Positions 24,886 through 31,689 of a stretch of DNA of 32,005 nt are shown piece after piece (position 1 is the stretch's first letter; every line of letters begins with the position of its first letter). The stretch comes from a virus: positions 1 through 32,005 of IMG/VR virus record IMGVR_UViG_3300032116_000849; one strand, written 5' to 3'. A program made the position numbers and the translations under genes. The notes under the pieces were generated by a model, which did no database searches, was not told where the DNA came from, and worked only from the letters and a program-made list of their open reading frames with translations.

Positions 24886-25506
24886 TTAAATGACTTTATT
24901 ACCTTTTGCGATATTGGCTTTTGCCGGGATTACCTGCAAATTCCAAGGTACGTGTAATCCAGAAACACTTCGCCCCCGTAAAGGAACTACATGATCAACA
25001 TGCCATGTAAAGCCAAACATTTTTGTACGTTGTTTTGCAAGGGCGTACGCTTCTCTTATGAGCCACAACTCGTCTTTTGAGAGCCAAACCGGAGTTCTTT
25101 TTAGTTTATCCGATCTTCTCTTTGCTGTACTTGCGTTTTTAGCATCTGGGTGCTTTTGCCTGTGCCGATTTGCGTAAACACTGCGCTTTTCTGGGTTTTG
25201 TAAAAGCCAAGCCTGCGTTTTTGCATACAGCACATCTTTTGTTTTTTCGTAGTACGTTTTACCGCGCAGCTTTTTCTTTTCTACATTATCTTCGTTTTGA
25301 ACTAGCTTTTGGTAATCTTTTTTCCTTTGAGAGGATGTGCGCTCTTTATTTTTGTTTCTATTTGCGTTTAACGTATTTTTGGCGCAATCTACACACGCGC
25401 CGGATACCCGCCGCAGGCCCTCTAACTCAGGGTGTTTAACGCACACGGACCCAAAGCATGTAGGTAGTCCTTGTGCTTTGGCTGCTTGTCGTGTTAGTTT
25501 TTCCAT
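24886..25506 (-). CDS. HNH homing endonuclease with N-terminal zinc-binding motif
   Basis: A 206-residue protein starting at an ATG that overlaps the upstream stop by one base (TAATG). The C-terminal 45 residues carry the HNH site: HVDHVVPLRGRSVSGLHVPW followed by NLQVIPAKANIAKGN, with His169, Asp171, His172, Asn189 and Asn198 in the expected spacing. The N-terminus has a C17...C22/H25...C38-x-x-C41 pattern that could bind zinc and DNA. The middle is very rich in Lys, Arg, Asn and Gln. The gene is visibly more AT-rich than its neighbours, as expected for a recently acquired mobile endonuclease. It would cut DNA near its own insertion point in a phage that lacks it. Confidence 0.9.
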   Translation of the reverse strand: MEKLTRQAAKAQGLPTCFGSVCVKHPELEGLRRVSGACVDCAKNTLNANRNKNKERTSSQRKKDYQKLVQNEDNVEKKKLRGKTYYEKTKDVLYAKTQAWLLQNPEKRSVYANRHRQKHPDAKNASTAKRRSDKLKRTPVWLSKDELWLIREAYALAKQRTKMFGFTWHVDHVVPLRGRSVSGLHVPWNLQVIPAKANIAKGNKVI

Positions 25507-26156
25507 TAACGCACCGGCACTCTTACCTGTCCGCTACGATAAGCGTCCATCCTATTTTTACCGTCACCGAGGTTCTTTAGCAACTCCATAGACTGGCCGT
25601 ATTCCTTGTCCATCATCGCCACAATGTCCTGCTCCTGCTTCATGAACCGGGCAGCTTCGACCATCACTGCGTTAAACAACGCAGAGTCAAAGTTGTCACC
25701 AAGCCATGACGTACCCGCAGTCACGATGCTGACTGGGTAGTAGAAGTAGTGAAGCTCCGCTGTGAGCCCAGCACTGGGCGTGGGGCCAAGGATGAGCGTT
25801 AACTCTGTCAGAGTGGCGCTGTCCGGGCCAAACAGGGCGTAATACTTCGGGGTCCCCGTCGTTGACGGGTTCGGAAACGCCGAGCGGATGAAGTTCACAT
25901 CCTTGTTCAGCAGGTACTCGTAGTTCCCGGAGCCGTCGATGACTGCAAGGCTGAAAACAGACAAAAAGTCTGTTGGCGCGGCAAGGTATTGGTTGCCAGA
26001 GGTCAACGTGCCCGTGACGTTCTTGCGCAACGCAGGAAGCTGCACCGAGTTGTAAATACGCTGCTCAGCCAACTGCGTGAGCGTGGCGAAGTCAGTAGAC
26101 GAGAAAGTGTTCTCGGTACTGTCCTCTACAGCGGTCTTCAACTGGGTGTAGTTCAC
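25506..26156 (-). CDS. Phage adaptor-like protein (DUF6682 type), head-to-tail joining
   Basis: A 216-residue protein with a GTG start; no in-frame ATG lies upstream before a stop. Conserved blocks: NYTQLKTAVEDSTENTF, LAEQRIYNSVQLPALRKNVT, GNQYLAAPTDFLSVFSLAV, YEYLLNKDVNFIRSAFPNPS, GTPKYYALFGPD, LILGPTPSAGLTAELHYFYY and SWLGDNFDSALFNAVMVEAA. I recognise this set as the phage adaptor family (DUF6682), proteins sitting at the portal-tail junction. The HNH endonuclease gene follows at once. Confidence 0.8.
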   Translation of the reverse strand: MNYTQLKTAVEDSTENTFSSTDFATLTQLAEQRIYNSVQLPALRKNVTGTLTSGNQYLAAPTDFLSVFSLAVIDGSGNYEYLLNKDVNFIRSAFPNPSTTGTPKYYALFGPDSATLTELTLILGPTPSAGLTAELHYFYYPVSIVTAGTSWLGDNFDSALFNAVMVEAARFMKQEQDIVAMMDKEYGQSMELLKNLGDGKNRMDAYRSGQVRVPVR

Positions 26157-26186
26157 TTTTTGGGCTTCCCGCCAAAAATTTCCAAA

Positions 26187-26381
26187 TTACGCCATCGGAC
26201 CACGAGCCATCGTGCCCTTGGTAGCACAGCCATTGCCACGCGTGCGGATGCCAGAGGTTTTGATGCCCGGAGCAGGGTTGGCAGCAATGTTGCCAATCAC
26301 CATGCAACTTTCATCCCTCAAGGTCTCAATGGTCTGAGGTTGCCCAGGCTTGGCCGGGGCAAGTTTCTTGGTCTTCATCAT
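26187..26381 (-). CDS. Small basic phage protein (RGxGxATKGxxARGPMA C-terminus)
   Basis: 64 residues (or 63 from the second ATG). Overlaps the preceding gene by 4 bases (ATGA). The C-terminal RTRGNGCATKGTMARGPMA matches a conserved C-terminus of small phage proteins in this position. The N-terminus is KTKKLAPAKPGQPQ, basic. Function unknown; size and charge suggest a DNA- or capsid-bound accessory protein, but nothing shows it. Gly- and Lys-rich ends are shared with neighbours. Confidence 0.65.
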   Translation of the reverse strand: MMKTKKLAPAKPGQPQTIETLRDESCMVIGNIAANPAPGIKTSGIRTRGNGCATKGTMARGPMA

Positions 26382-26536
26382 GGTGCCACCTTCTGGTTCG
26401 CAACCTTGGCAAGGCCACGCCCGTACTTGAGCATGTCAGCGTCGGTCTTGCCGCCCTTCTTGAAGCCCTTGCCTTTGTGCATGGCCTTCACATGCTTGCC
26501 AACCTCTTCCTTGGCGACTTTGCGCATCTTGTCCAT
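26378..26536 (-). CDS. Tiny Lys/Gly-rich basic protein, 52 residues
   Basis: Frame read directly: starts MDKMRKVAKEEVGKHVKAMH and ends RGLAKVANQKVAP, with GFKKGGKTDADMLKYGR in the middle. The ATG at 26536 is 10 bases after the zinc-ribbon gene stop, with AAGGAGCAAGAG upstream. I recall related small proteins (AMHKGGxFKKGGxTDxDM) in uncultured phages. Strongly basic; might bind DNA or membrane, function unknown. Confidence 0.65.
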   Translation of the reverse strand: MDKMRKVAKEEVGKHVKAMHKGKGFKKGGKTDADMLKYGRGLAKVANQKVAP

Positions 26537-26546
26537 CTCTTGCTCC

Positions 26547-26978
26547 TTAGGTCGTCACGACCACAACTGTACCAACATATCCTACCGGGGCCAAGGCATT
26601 GGGGGTCAGCCCAATGTCAAAACTTCTGGCACCACCTACGGGGTTCCAACCCCACTCAATCACTCTGCTGCCCTCGCCGGGGAAGCCCTCTTGGTCAGGG
26701 CCGGTTCCAGATACTGGGTTGGTCTGCAAACCGTTTGTACCTGACTGATACCAAGTATTTGTATCTGGACGAGGATCACGGATGGCCTGCGGGTCTGAGA
26801 TCGGATACATGCCAAGCTGCAACTGCGGCTGATCCGGTGTCCAGCACTGGGGGCAGGCTTTGGTCTGCGTCTGTTTGGTCTTGACCGTCAGGTTCTTGAG
26901 CTTCTTCAGGTCGAAACGGAACCCACAGACATCACAAAAACCGAATGCCTTTTTACCGTTTGCAAACCTGTTTGCCAT
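26547..26978 (-). CDS. Zinc-ribbon phage structural protein
   Basis: 143 residues. Residues 15-18 are CDVC and 42-45 are CPQC, a CxxC...CxxC zinc ribbon separated by LKKLKNLTVKTKQTQTK. Then WTPDQPQLQLGMYPISDPQA and RDPRPDTNT follow, blocks I recognise from a conserved phage protein next to head-tail adaptors. The C-terminal half is Pro/Gly-rich, ending in VGYVGTVVVVTT. Zinc binding is inferred from spacing. Starts one base after the previous stop. Confidence 0.78.
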   Translation of the reverse strand: MANRFANGKKAFGFCDVCGFRFDLKKLKNLTVKTKQTQTKACPQCWTPDQPQLQLGMYPISDPQAIRDPRPDTNTWYQSGTNGLQTNPVSGTGPDQEGFPGEGSRVIEWGWNPVGGARSFDIGLTPNALAPVGYVGTVVVVTT

Positions 26979-26979
26979 G

Positions 26980-27675
26980 TCAGCTTATGAACATCTGGCG
27001 CGGGACGAACCGCACCGCACTCTTATCTCTATCTTCCGTCGAAGCGAGGTCCCAGGCTTCGTCGTATTGCTGTTTCAAGACCTGCATACGCTCCATCGCA
27101 CCAGGGATCTTCATTGACAGGTAATACGCCAACCCTGCCACCAAGCAGGGGATGAAGCGGAACGGGACATCCTGCGTGTACGTACCACCGGCACCAGCGT
27201 CTTGGATGCGGCGCAGTCTCCAGTACACAAACTGGTAGTTGTTCGTCTGATCCGGCACAGGCCACACCGTGATGGTTGGCGTGGGGGCTTGGCGGTTGAT
27301 CCAGACTTGGATTGGACGAGCCTGCTGCAGCTTGTTGGGGATCGACGAGTAGGTAGAAACACTGATGCGCGTGATGGTCAGATCGACCTGGGTGGAGACA
27401 TTCCCTGCCCCCGTGCGGATCACATGCTCAATGAGGTCTACCGTGTCGTTCGGCAGGTTGTATGTGGCCGTGCCCTGGGTCAGATTGATCGAGCCTTGCT
27501 CAACAGTCCAGAGGTTGATACCCCGGTTGGCCCAGTCTGCAAACAGCAGGTTCATTGACCGCCGTGCGGTCTTCAGGTCATAGCCCGTGCGAAGCTCTGC
27601 ACCACAGCGCTCAAAGGCTTCCTCAACGTATTCGTTGAGGTCAAGATTGAACGTGGTAGTGTTAGAGGTTGTCAT
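26980..27675 (-). CDS. Head-tail adaptor/connector-like protein
   Basis: 231 residues. Conserved blocks: LNEYVEEAFERCGAELRTGY, LKTARRSMNLLFADWANRGI, NLWTVEQGSINL, TVDLIEHVIRTG, WPVPDQTNNYQFVYWRLRRI, VPFRFIPCLVAGLAYYLSMK and ASTEDRDKSAVRFVPRQMF. I recognise this protein family in tailed phages; its fold and position (after capsid genes, before tail genes) fit a connector ring such as P22 gp4. Two different adaptor-like genes exist here (also the one at 25506), so each may form one ring. ATG 3 bases after the FG-rich gene stop. Confidence 0.75.
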   Translation of the reverse strand: MTTSNTTTFNLDLNEYVEEAFERCGAELRTGYDLKTARRSMNLLFADWANRGINLWTVEQGSINLTQGTATYNLPNDTVDLIEHVIRTGAGNVSTQVDLTITRISVSTYSSIPNKLQQARPIQVWINRQAPTPTITVWPVPDQTNNYQFVYWRLRRIQDAGAGGTYTQDVPFRFIPCLVAGLAYYLSMKIPGAMERMQVLKQQYDEAWDLASTEDRDKSAVRFVPRQMFIS

Positions 27676-27678
27676 TGT

Positions 27679-29316
27679 TTATCCCAACATTGCCCGCCCT
27701 TGAGGGCTGTTTACGCCAAAACCTTGCAATTGTTGTAGTAAAACTTGTTGCTCTTGCCTTTGTGCAGGGCTCATATTGCGCATGTTTTCGCGTGCAGACC
27801 TTGCATTTTCCGCGCCCATTCCGCTGTCACCAAAAGGGTTAAATGGTCTTTGTATCGGCATCCCAAACTGAGGCCCCATCATCGGGTTGAACCCAAGGCC
27901 ACCGATGCCGCCGAACATGGGTTGGCGTGAACCAAACCCTGGGCCTATAGACATATTGTCTACGCCCCTGTTCATGCCGCTGTCAACAGGAGTCATTGCC
28001 CCCATCATTGGTGAAATAGTGTATGTTTCTCCAGCATCAATACGGTCGCCTTTAACCATATCCGAAGCGGTTCTATACTTTTTACCTGTTTGTGAAGATA
28101 CTAGCGTCCCGCTAGGGTCGACGTAAGTATTTTCTTTACGTGCTGCTTGAGGAGCTGTAGCCTGTGTTTGCGGCGATGCCTGCTGCCCGTACTGCCTTTG
28201 ATACGCCAGCGCATCAGCAGACGTGATTTTCCCGTCCTTGTTCAGATCGTACTGCATGTCTTGAGGCGTCTTGCCTACTGCCATGCTTAGGATATCTTGT
28301 GCGGAACGCTGAGGACCGGTGAATGGGGACTGCGGCTGTTGCGCAGTCGGAGAAAACGGGTTTGTTTTTTCGTATTCGTTTAGTTTATTAAAGTATGTCT
28401 TGAAGCCGCTTAGGTAATCTCCGTAGATTTTATCGTACTGCGCTTTTAATGCAGGATCGCCACCGGCAAACTCGCTATAACTAAACGGATTGGGGTTGGC
28501 TTTTTTAAACGCTTCTAGTGCCTCATTTGATTTGTTATATGCAACACCTTCTGGGGTTTGATCTGCCCACTGCTTTTGTTTTTGCTGCCAATCACCAAAT
28601 CCTGGAGTTTCTGTAACTGTTGGCATCCACAGCGCGGGCACTTGCGGCTGCGAATTTGCCATGCGCTCCATGTTGCGCATATCTTGCTCACGGCGCTGCC
28701 GCATCTCTGGCGGCATTTGAAGTCCACCGCGATACATCATGTCCATCGGGGGGTTGTAGCCTTGACTTTCTTGCATCTGCCTTGCCAGATCCTGCCGCTT
28801 CTGTTGGAACCCCTTAAATCCTTCACTGCCTTCCCAGGCTTTCTGCGCGTTTTGTAGCGCTTGATACTCAGGAATTTTTTCTATCAGAGAGTTCAATTCG
28901 GCGTCTTGCGCCCGGACTTGCGCGTGGAAAGAATTTGGTTGTTGGGGTTGGAACGGTTGTGGTTGGAACTGCTGTTGCTGCTGGTACGGGTTGAACCCAC
29001 CCATTGGCATGCCAAACCCTTGGCCCATCATGGGGTTGAACCCAAGACTTCCAATCCCGCCAAACATCGGGTTATACCCACCGCCAAAACCACCAAAACC
29101 TTGCGGTTGAAAACTCCCGCCAAACCCGCCAAACGCTTGGCCTCCACCGAACCCAAAGCCCTGCCCTCCGCCAAAGCCACCAAAGCCTTGACCCCCGCCA
29201 AAACTTTGCTGTGGCATCTGGTAACCACCAAAGCCACCGAAGCCGCCCTGAGGCTGCTGCATGGACTGGCTAGAACTAAAGTTTTGCCTAGCAGGTTGGT
29301 AGAAGGGCTGCGACAT
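27679..29316 (-). CDS. FG-rich structural protein with dockerin-like calcium loop
   Basis: 545 residues. Residues 25-80 are Gly/Phe repeats (GGFGGFGG, GFGGFGG), then a Gln-rich run (110-125). Residues 140-330 are helical and charged. Residues 357-368 form an EF-hand-like loop, D-L-N-K-D-G-K-I-T-S-A-D, followed by a helix (ALAYQRQYG); this matches one dockerin type I loop, but a dockerin normally has two. Residues 466-487 repeat a 22-residue segment found at 83-104 (both contain PMFGGIG and GFNPMM). The C-terminus is again Gly/Met/Pro-rich, ending in GVNSPQGRAMLG. I do not recognise a family. A flexible virion component or condensate-forming protein is possible. Confidence 0.7.
   Translation of the reverse strand: MSQPFYQPARQNFSSSQSMQQPQGGFGGFGGYQMPQQSFGGGQGFGGFGGGQGFGFGGGQAFGGFGGSFQPQGFGGFGGGYNPMFGGIGSLGFNPMMGQGFGMPMGGFNPYQQQQQFQPQPFQPQQPNSFHAQVRAQDAELNSLIEKIPEYQALQNAQKAWEGSEGFKGFQQKRQDLARQMQESQGYNPPMDMMYRGGLQMPPEMRQRREQDMRNMERMANSQPQVPALWMPTVTETPGFGDWQQKQKQWADQTPEGVAYNKSNEALEAFKKANPNPFSYSEFAGGDPALKAQYDKIYGDYLSGFKTYFNKLNEYEKTNPFSPTAQQPQSPFTGPQRSAQDILSMAVGKTPQDMQYDLNKDGKITSADALAYQRQYGQQASPQTQATAPQAARKENTYVDPSGTLVSSQTGKKYRTASDMVKGDRIDAGETYTISPMMGAMTPVDSGMNRGVDNMSIGPGFGSRQPMFGGIGGLGFNPMMGPQFGMPIQRPFNPFGDSGMGAENARSARENMRNMSPAQRQEQQVLLQQLQGFGVNSPQGRAMLG
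27856..27921 (-). repeat. Second copy of 22-codon module of FG-rich gene
   Basis: This segment codes for a 22-residue unit with PMFGGIGG and GFNPMM near the C-terminus of the FG-rich protein. A partner copy lies at 29005-29070 near its N-terminus. Confidence 0.8.
28213..28248 (-). other. Codons for a single EF-hand/dockerin-like calcium-binding loop
   Basis: The twelve codons encode D at loop positions 1, 5 and 12, N at 3 and G at 6, with I at 8, as in calcium-binding loops. No second loop is seen in the same protein. Confidence 0.65.
29005..29070 (-). repeat. First copy of 22-codon module of FG-rich gene
   Basis: Codes for residues 83-104 of the FG-rich protein, PMFGGIGS and GFNPMM included. 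It differs from the copy at 27856-27921 at several third positions and a few residues. Confidence 0.8.
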
Positions 29317-29319
29317 CAG

Positions 29320-29565
29320 TTACTTCCCTGCGGTCTTGGCAGACTGCTTGAACGCTTTGGCAGTAGGAGCGCCGGAAGTACCCGGCCTGCGCATTGCTTC
29401 ACCCGATCCTGCGGCAATGCGTTTACGCTTGGCATGGATGTTGGCGTAAAGCCCCGTGGGGCCACCCTCTGCATAGAGTTCGGTCGGAACATCAGCGTCT
29501 TTCCGCATCACCGCTTTAGGTAGCTTCTTGGGGTTTACGGCACCCATGCCGCGACAATTTCTCAC
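29320..29565 (-). CDS. Small basic phage protein (YANIHAKRKRIAAGSGE family)
   Basis: 81 residues from a GTG that overlaps the preceding stop by 4 bases (GTGA), with AAAGGGA upstream; an ATG 18 bases later is an alternative start. The conserved block GLYANIHAKRKRIAAGSGE, then MRRPGTSGAPTAKAFKQSAK, matches a small phage family found in head-gene neighbourhoods. Many Lys and Arg residues suggest nucleic acid binding; not shown. AEGGP precedes the block. Confidence 0.7.
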   Translation of the reverse strand: MRNCRGMGAVNPKKLPKAVMRKDADVPTELYAEGGPTGLYANIHAKRKRIAAGSGEAMRRPGTSGAPTAKAFKQSAKTAGK

Positions 29566-30119
29566 CGTATGGTCCCTTTGGTCCTGCCCTTGACAGCGCG
29601 CCCATCGATCTTGCCGCCCTTAGCGAAGCCCAGAGCCCCACGAATGCGCTCACCAACCGAGCGGGTATCGGTGCCGGTGCTACTAGACCTTGCGCTTTCA
29701 CGCATGGCCTTCATGCGATCCGAGATAGACCGAGTGTCCGTCGAGGTAGAGGACCCCTTGCGCTCAGTGCCACCCATGCGCTCGGTGGCTGACCGTTCGT
29801 CAGTCTCAGCGCTGCCCATCCGGGCGCGTTCACGAGCCGCCTTGGCCCGTTCAGAAACGGACTTGGTTTCGTCGTCCTTGGGGTACTTCTTGCCGGTGAC
29901 TTCGACCCGTTGTGGCGACGGAGATTCAGCACGCTGCCCCCGGTTTGCACCGCCCGGAGTTCCTGCGGGTGGCTTAGCCTTGGGTTTTGAAGCAGCTTTG
30001 GCCTTGGGCTTCTCAGGCATCAACTCAGCAGCCTCAGACATGCCCGTAGCGGCGGGGCGCTCATCCTCGCCGTAATCGACTTCGCCGCCTTCGTCGTAGC
30101 GGAATTTACGCTTCTTCAT
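29562..30119 (-). CDS. Ser/Arg-rich basic protein with repeats and KGGKIDG C-terminus
   Basis: 185 residues. I use the ATG at 30119 (MKKRKFRYDEGGEVDYGEDE), preceded by GGTGGTG and just after the previous stop; an in-frame extension upstream would overlap that gene. The middle is Lys/Ala/Pro-rich. Then three or four degenerate repeats occur, for example DTRSISDRMKAMRESARSSS, DTRSVGERIRGA and ETKSVSERAKAARERAR. The C-terminus GGKIDGRAVKGRTKGTIR is a motif I recall from similar basic phage proteins. Function unknown; the charge and low complexity suggest binding to DNA or to a capsid surface. Confidence 0.7.
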   Translation of the reverse strand: MKKRKFRYDEGGEVDYGEDERPAATGMSEAAELMPEKPKAKAASKPKAKPPAGTPGGANRGQRAESPSPQRVEVTGKKYPKDDETKSVSERAKAARERARMGSAETDERSATERMGGTERKGSSTSTDTRSISDRMKAMRESARSSSTGTDTRSVGERIRGALGFAKGGKIDGRAVKGRTKGTIR

Positions 30120-30120
30120 G

Positions 30121-30504
30121 TCACACCACCTTGCACTTTCTAACACCACGTTGTGTGCAGCCTGCGCCCTTGACGGAACCGCCAGATTTGTAGCAAGAAC
30201 CCCCCTTGGCAAGCTTGCGGCCCTCATGAGCTTTCATACCAGCCTCATTTGCCTTTTCCTGCTTCATGGCATCCAACTCAGCGCGGATGCCAGCAGGGGG
30301 CTTATCCTTGGGTTTACGTGAGGCGTGATACGCCTGCATCTCTTGGGCGGTTGGTCCGCCAATTCCAGTAGAACGCATAATTTCGCCTCCTTCGGCATGG
30401 GCTTTAGGCCCGACAAATTTCTTCGCTACGCTAGGCGGGACATCCGTCTTGCCAGCGAGAGACGCATACATGAACCGGCGCTGCTTTTCAGACTTGACCG
30501 GCAC
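30121..30504 (-). CDS. Basic phage protein with KSEKQRRFM start and Cys/Gly C-terminus
   Basis: 127 residues from a GTG that overlaps the preceding stop by one base; a strong GGAGGGG lies six bases upstream. The N-terminus KSEKQRRFMYASLAGK is a conserved start of small phage proteins. AHAEGGEIMRSTG lies near 36-48. The C-terminus KLAKGGSCYKSGGSVKGAGC then TQRGVRKCKVV has three cysteines, which could bind a metal or form disulfides. The role is unknown. Confidence 0.7.
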   Translation of the reverse strand: MPVKSEKQRRFMYASLAGKTDVPPSVAKKFVGPKAHAEGGEIMRSTGIGGPTAQEMQAYHASRKPKDKPPAGIRAELDAMKQEKANEAGMKAHEGRKLAKGGSCYKSGGSVKGAGCTQRGVRKCKVV

Positions 30505-30677
30505 TATTTACCCCTCCACTTCTTCACCGTGTCCGTTTCCCAGATCCGTATTCCGGTCCAGATTATTGTGAAGGCAGCAGCAATAGAAGGTAAAAATTCC
30601 ACAAGCGTACCCAGCACTGTAACAATTGACAGGGCATCAACAACATGCTTTGTGGGTTCCGAAATTTCGTGCTTCAT
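30504..30677 (-). CDS. Small membrane protein, holin-like, 57 residues
   Basis: Frame read directly: starts MKHEISEPTKHVVDALSIVT and ends WETDTVKKWRGK. Residues about 14-43 are hydrophobic (ALSIVTVLGTLVEFLPSIAA, then AFTIIWTGIRIWE), with a Pro that may make a turn, so one or two membrane segments are likely. A short basic tail follows. I recall phage proteins ending in IWTGIRIYET-TV and annotated as holins. It sits with head-accessory genes, far from the muramidase, so a holin role is uncertain. Starts one base after the DUF6321-like gene. Confidence 0.6.
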   Translation of the reverse strand: MKHEISEPTKHVVDALSIVTVLGTLVEFLPSIAAAFTIIWTGIRIWETDTVKKWRGK

Positions 30678-30678
30678 G

Positions 30679-30924
30679 TCAGCAATTCCACGCCCGCAAG
30701 GATTTGTTGATCCGGCTGTTTGGGTCTTTTGCCGTTTTCTCGCTGGTGAGCTTCTTCTTCATGCCCTTCATCCGGGCACAGAATGAGTCACGGCGAGAGC
30801 CACCTTCAGGCTGCGGAGGCTTGAGGTTCATGCCCTGCGCTTTAGCAGATGCACGGCCCTTGGCGTTGAGGCCACCGGCCTCAGACTTGCCTTCCTTCCG
30901 CTGCCATGCAGGTGACTTAGCCAT
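30679..30924 (-). CDS. DUF6321-like small basic protein
   Basis: 81 residues from the ATG at 30924 (MAKSPAWQRKEGKSEAGGLN); a longer frame exists but the family begins here. Conserved blocks: WQRKEGKSEAGGLNAKGRAS, then SRRDSFCARMKGMKKKLTSE, KTAKDPNSRINKSLRAW, ending NC. These fit DUF6321, a phage family of unknown function. Its start overlaps the preceding gene's end by 8 bases. Very basic, with two cysteines that might pair or bind metal. Confidence 0.85.
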   Translation of the reverse strand: MAKSPAWQRKEGKSEAGGLNAKGRASAKAQGMNLKPPQPEGGSRRDSFCARMKGMKKKLTSEKTAKDPNSRINKSLRAWNC

Positions 30925-31195
30925 AGTACGCCACAGCAGTGGTGCTGGCCCCACAAGTCACCGTCAAGCCTTCTTCAGCAAGGATGCCCTCGCCAGGAAT
31001 GATGATGTGGATAGCGCCCACAACAGCCGGAGCCGTAAACGAGAACAGCGTGACGCTGAGTCCGTTCGTTGCAGACACCGTACCGCTGGTGGTATGACTA
31101 ATCGTCAGCGCCTTAAGGCGAGTTCGATTGCCAGTGACCGCTGTTGCCGCGCCAGCCGCACAGGCGGCTGACTTAACGTCGGTTTGCATCGACAT
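30917..31195 (-). CDS. Small conserved phage virion protein, 92 residues
   Basis: The ATG at 31195 has GGAG six bases upstream. The sequence is beta-rich: RLKALTISHTTSGTVSATNG, LSVTLFSFTAPAVVGAIHII, IPGEGILAEEGLTVTCGAST. IPGEGI with a following beta segment is a pattern I recall from small phage proteins beside capsid genes, possibly a capsid-decoration or head-completion protein. No enzymatic motif. Assignment is tentative. Confidence 0.65.
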   Translation of the reverse strand: MSMQTDVKSAACAAGAATAVTGNRTRLKALTISHTTSGTVSATNGLSVTLFSFTAPAVVGAIHIIIPGEGILAEEGLTVTCGASTTAVAYYG

Positions 31196-31207
31196 GATGC
31201 ACTCCTA

Positions 31208-31567
31208 TCAGGTAGCGGTGGTAACAGCAATCCAAGCAGACGCGCCGCGAACATACAGGCGGTCGTTGGTGGTCGTGCCGTCCGTGCGCAGGTACAGAGA
31301 GCCCTGAGCAGCGGTAACGCTGGGAGCGCCAGAGCCCACGAAGACGCCAAAGTTGGCAGTAGACGAGGCCAGGAACGCAGCCATGCCGCCTGCGGCAGGG
31401 GCGGTGCCACTGTCAGCAGTGACGTTGCCCGTAGCGGCAACAGAATCAACCACCATTGCGGGGCCAATGGTTGCCGTCGTGGTGACCGCGCCGGTCGTGG
31501 CGTCAACAGAGATAGTTTGGAAACCGTTTTGCGAACGCACCGGTCCGCTGAAGCTGGTATTTGCCAT
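31208..31567 (-). CDS. Capsid-associated or head-fibre-like protein, 119 residues
   Basis: The ATG at 31567 has GAGGAG upstream. MANTSFSGPVRSQNGFQTIS begins as many head-fibre or capsid-decoration proteins do, then a Thr/Ala-rich beta region (TTTATIGPAMVVDSVAATGN) and LYLRTDGTTTNDRLYVRGA, a beta-prism-like end. It is the first gene after the major capsid protein and its terminator, consistent with a protein on the head surface. This is an inference from position and composition. Confidence 0.68.
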   Translation of the reverse strand: MANTSFSGPVRSQNGFQTISVDATTGAVTTTATIGPAMVVDSVAATGNVTADSGTAPAAGGMAAFLASSTANFGVFVGSGAPSVTAAQGSLYLRTDGTTTNDRLYVRGASAWIAVTTAT

Positions 31568-31660
31568 GAGAGGCTCCTCAGTTTGCGCCCGCTGTCTGTG
31601 AGGTCAGTCCGCCAAGTCGGTCAGCAGGCAAGGTGAATCTTGGACTGTGAGCAGGGTAGC

Positions 31661-31689
31661 ACAAAAGAAAAGGGGGCACAAGGCCCCCT
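31661..31689 (-). terminator. Intrinsic terminator after the major capsid gene
   Basis: On the minus strand a 7-bp stem (AGGGGGC with GCCCCCT) and a 5-base loop are followed at once by TTTTCTTTTG. This would stop or partly stop transcription coming from the capsid gene and so lower expression of the downstream genes. Confidence 0.85.
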
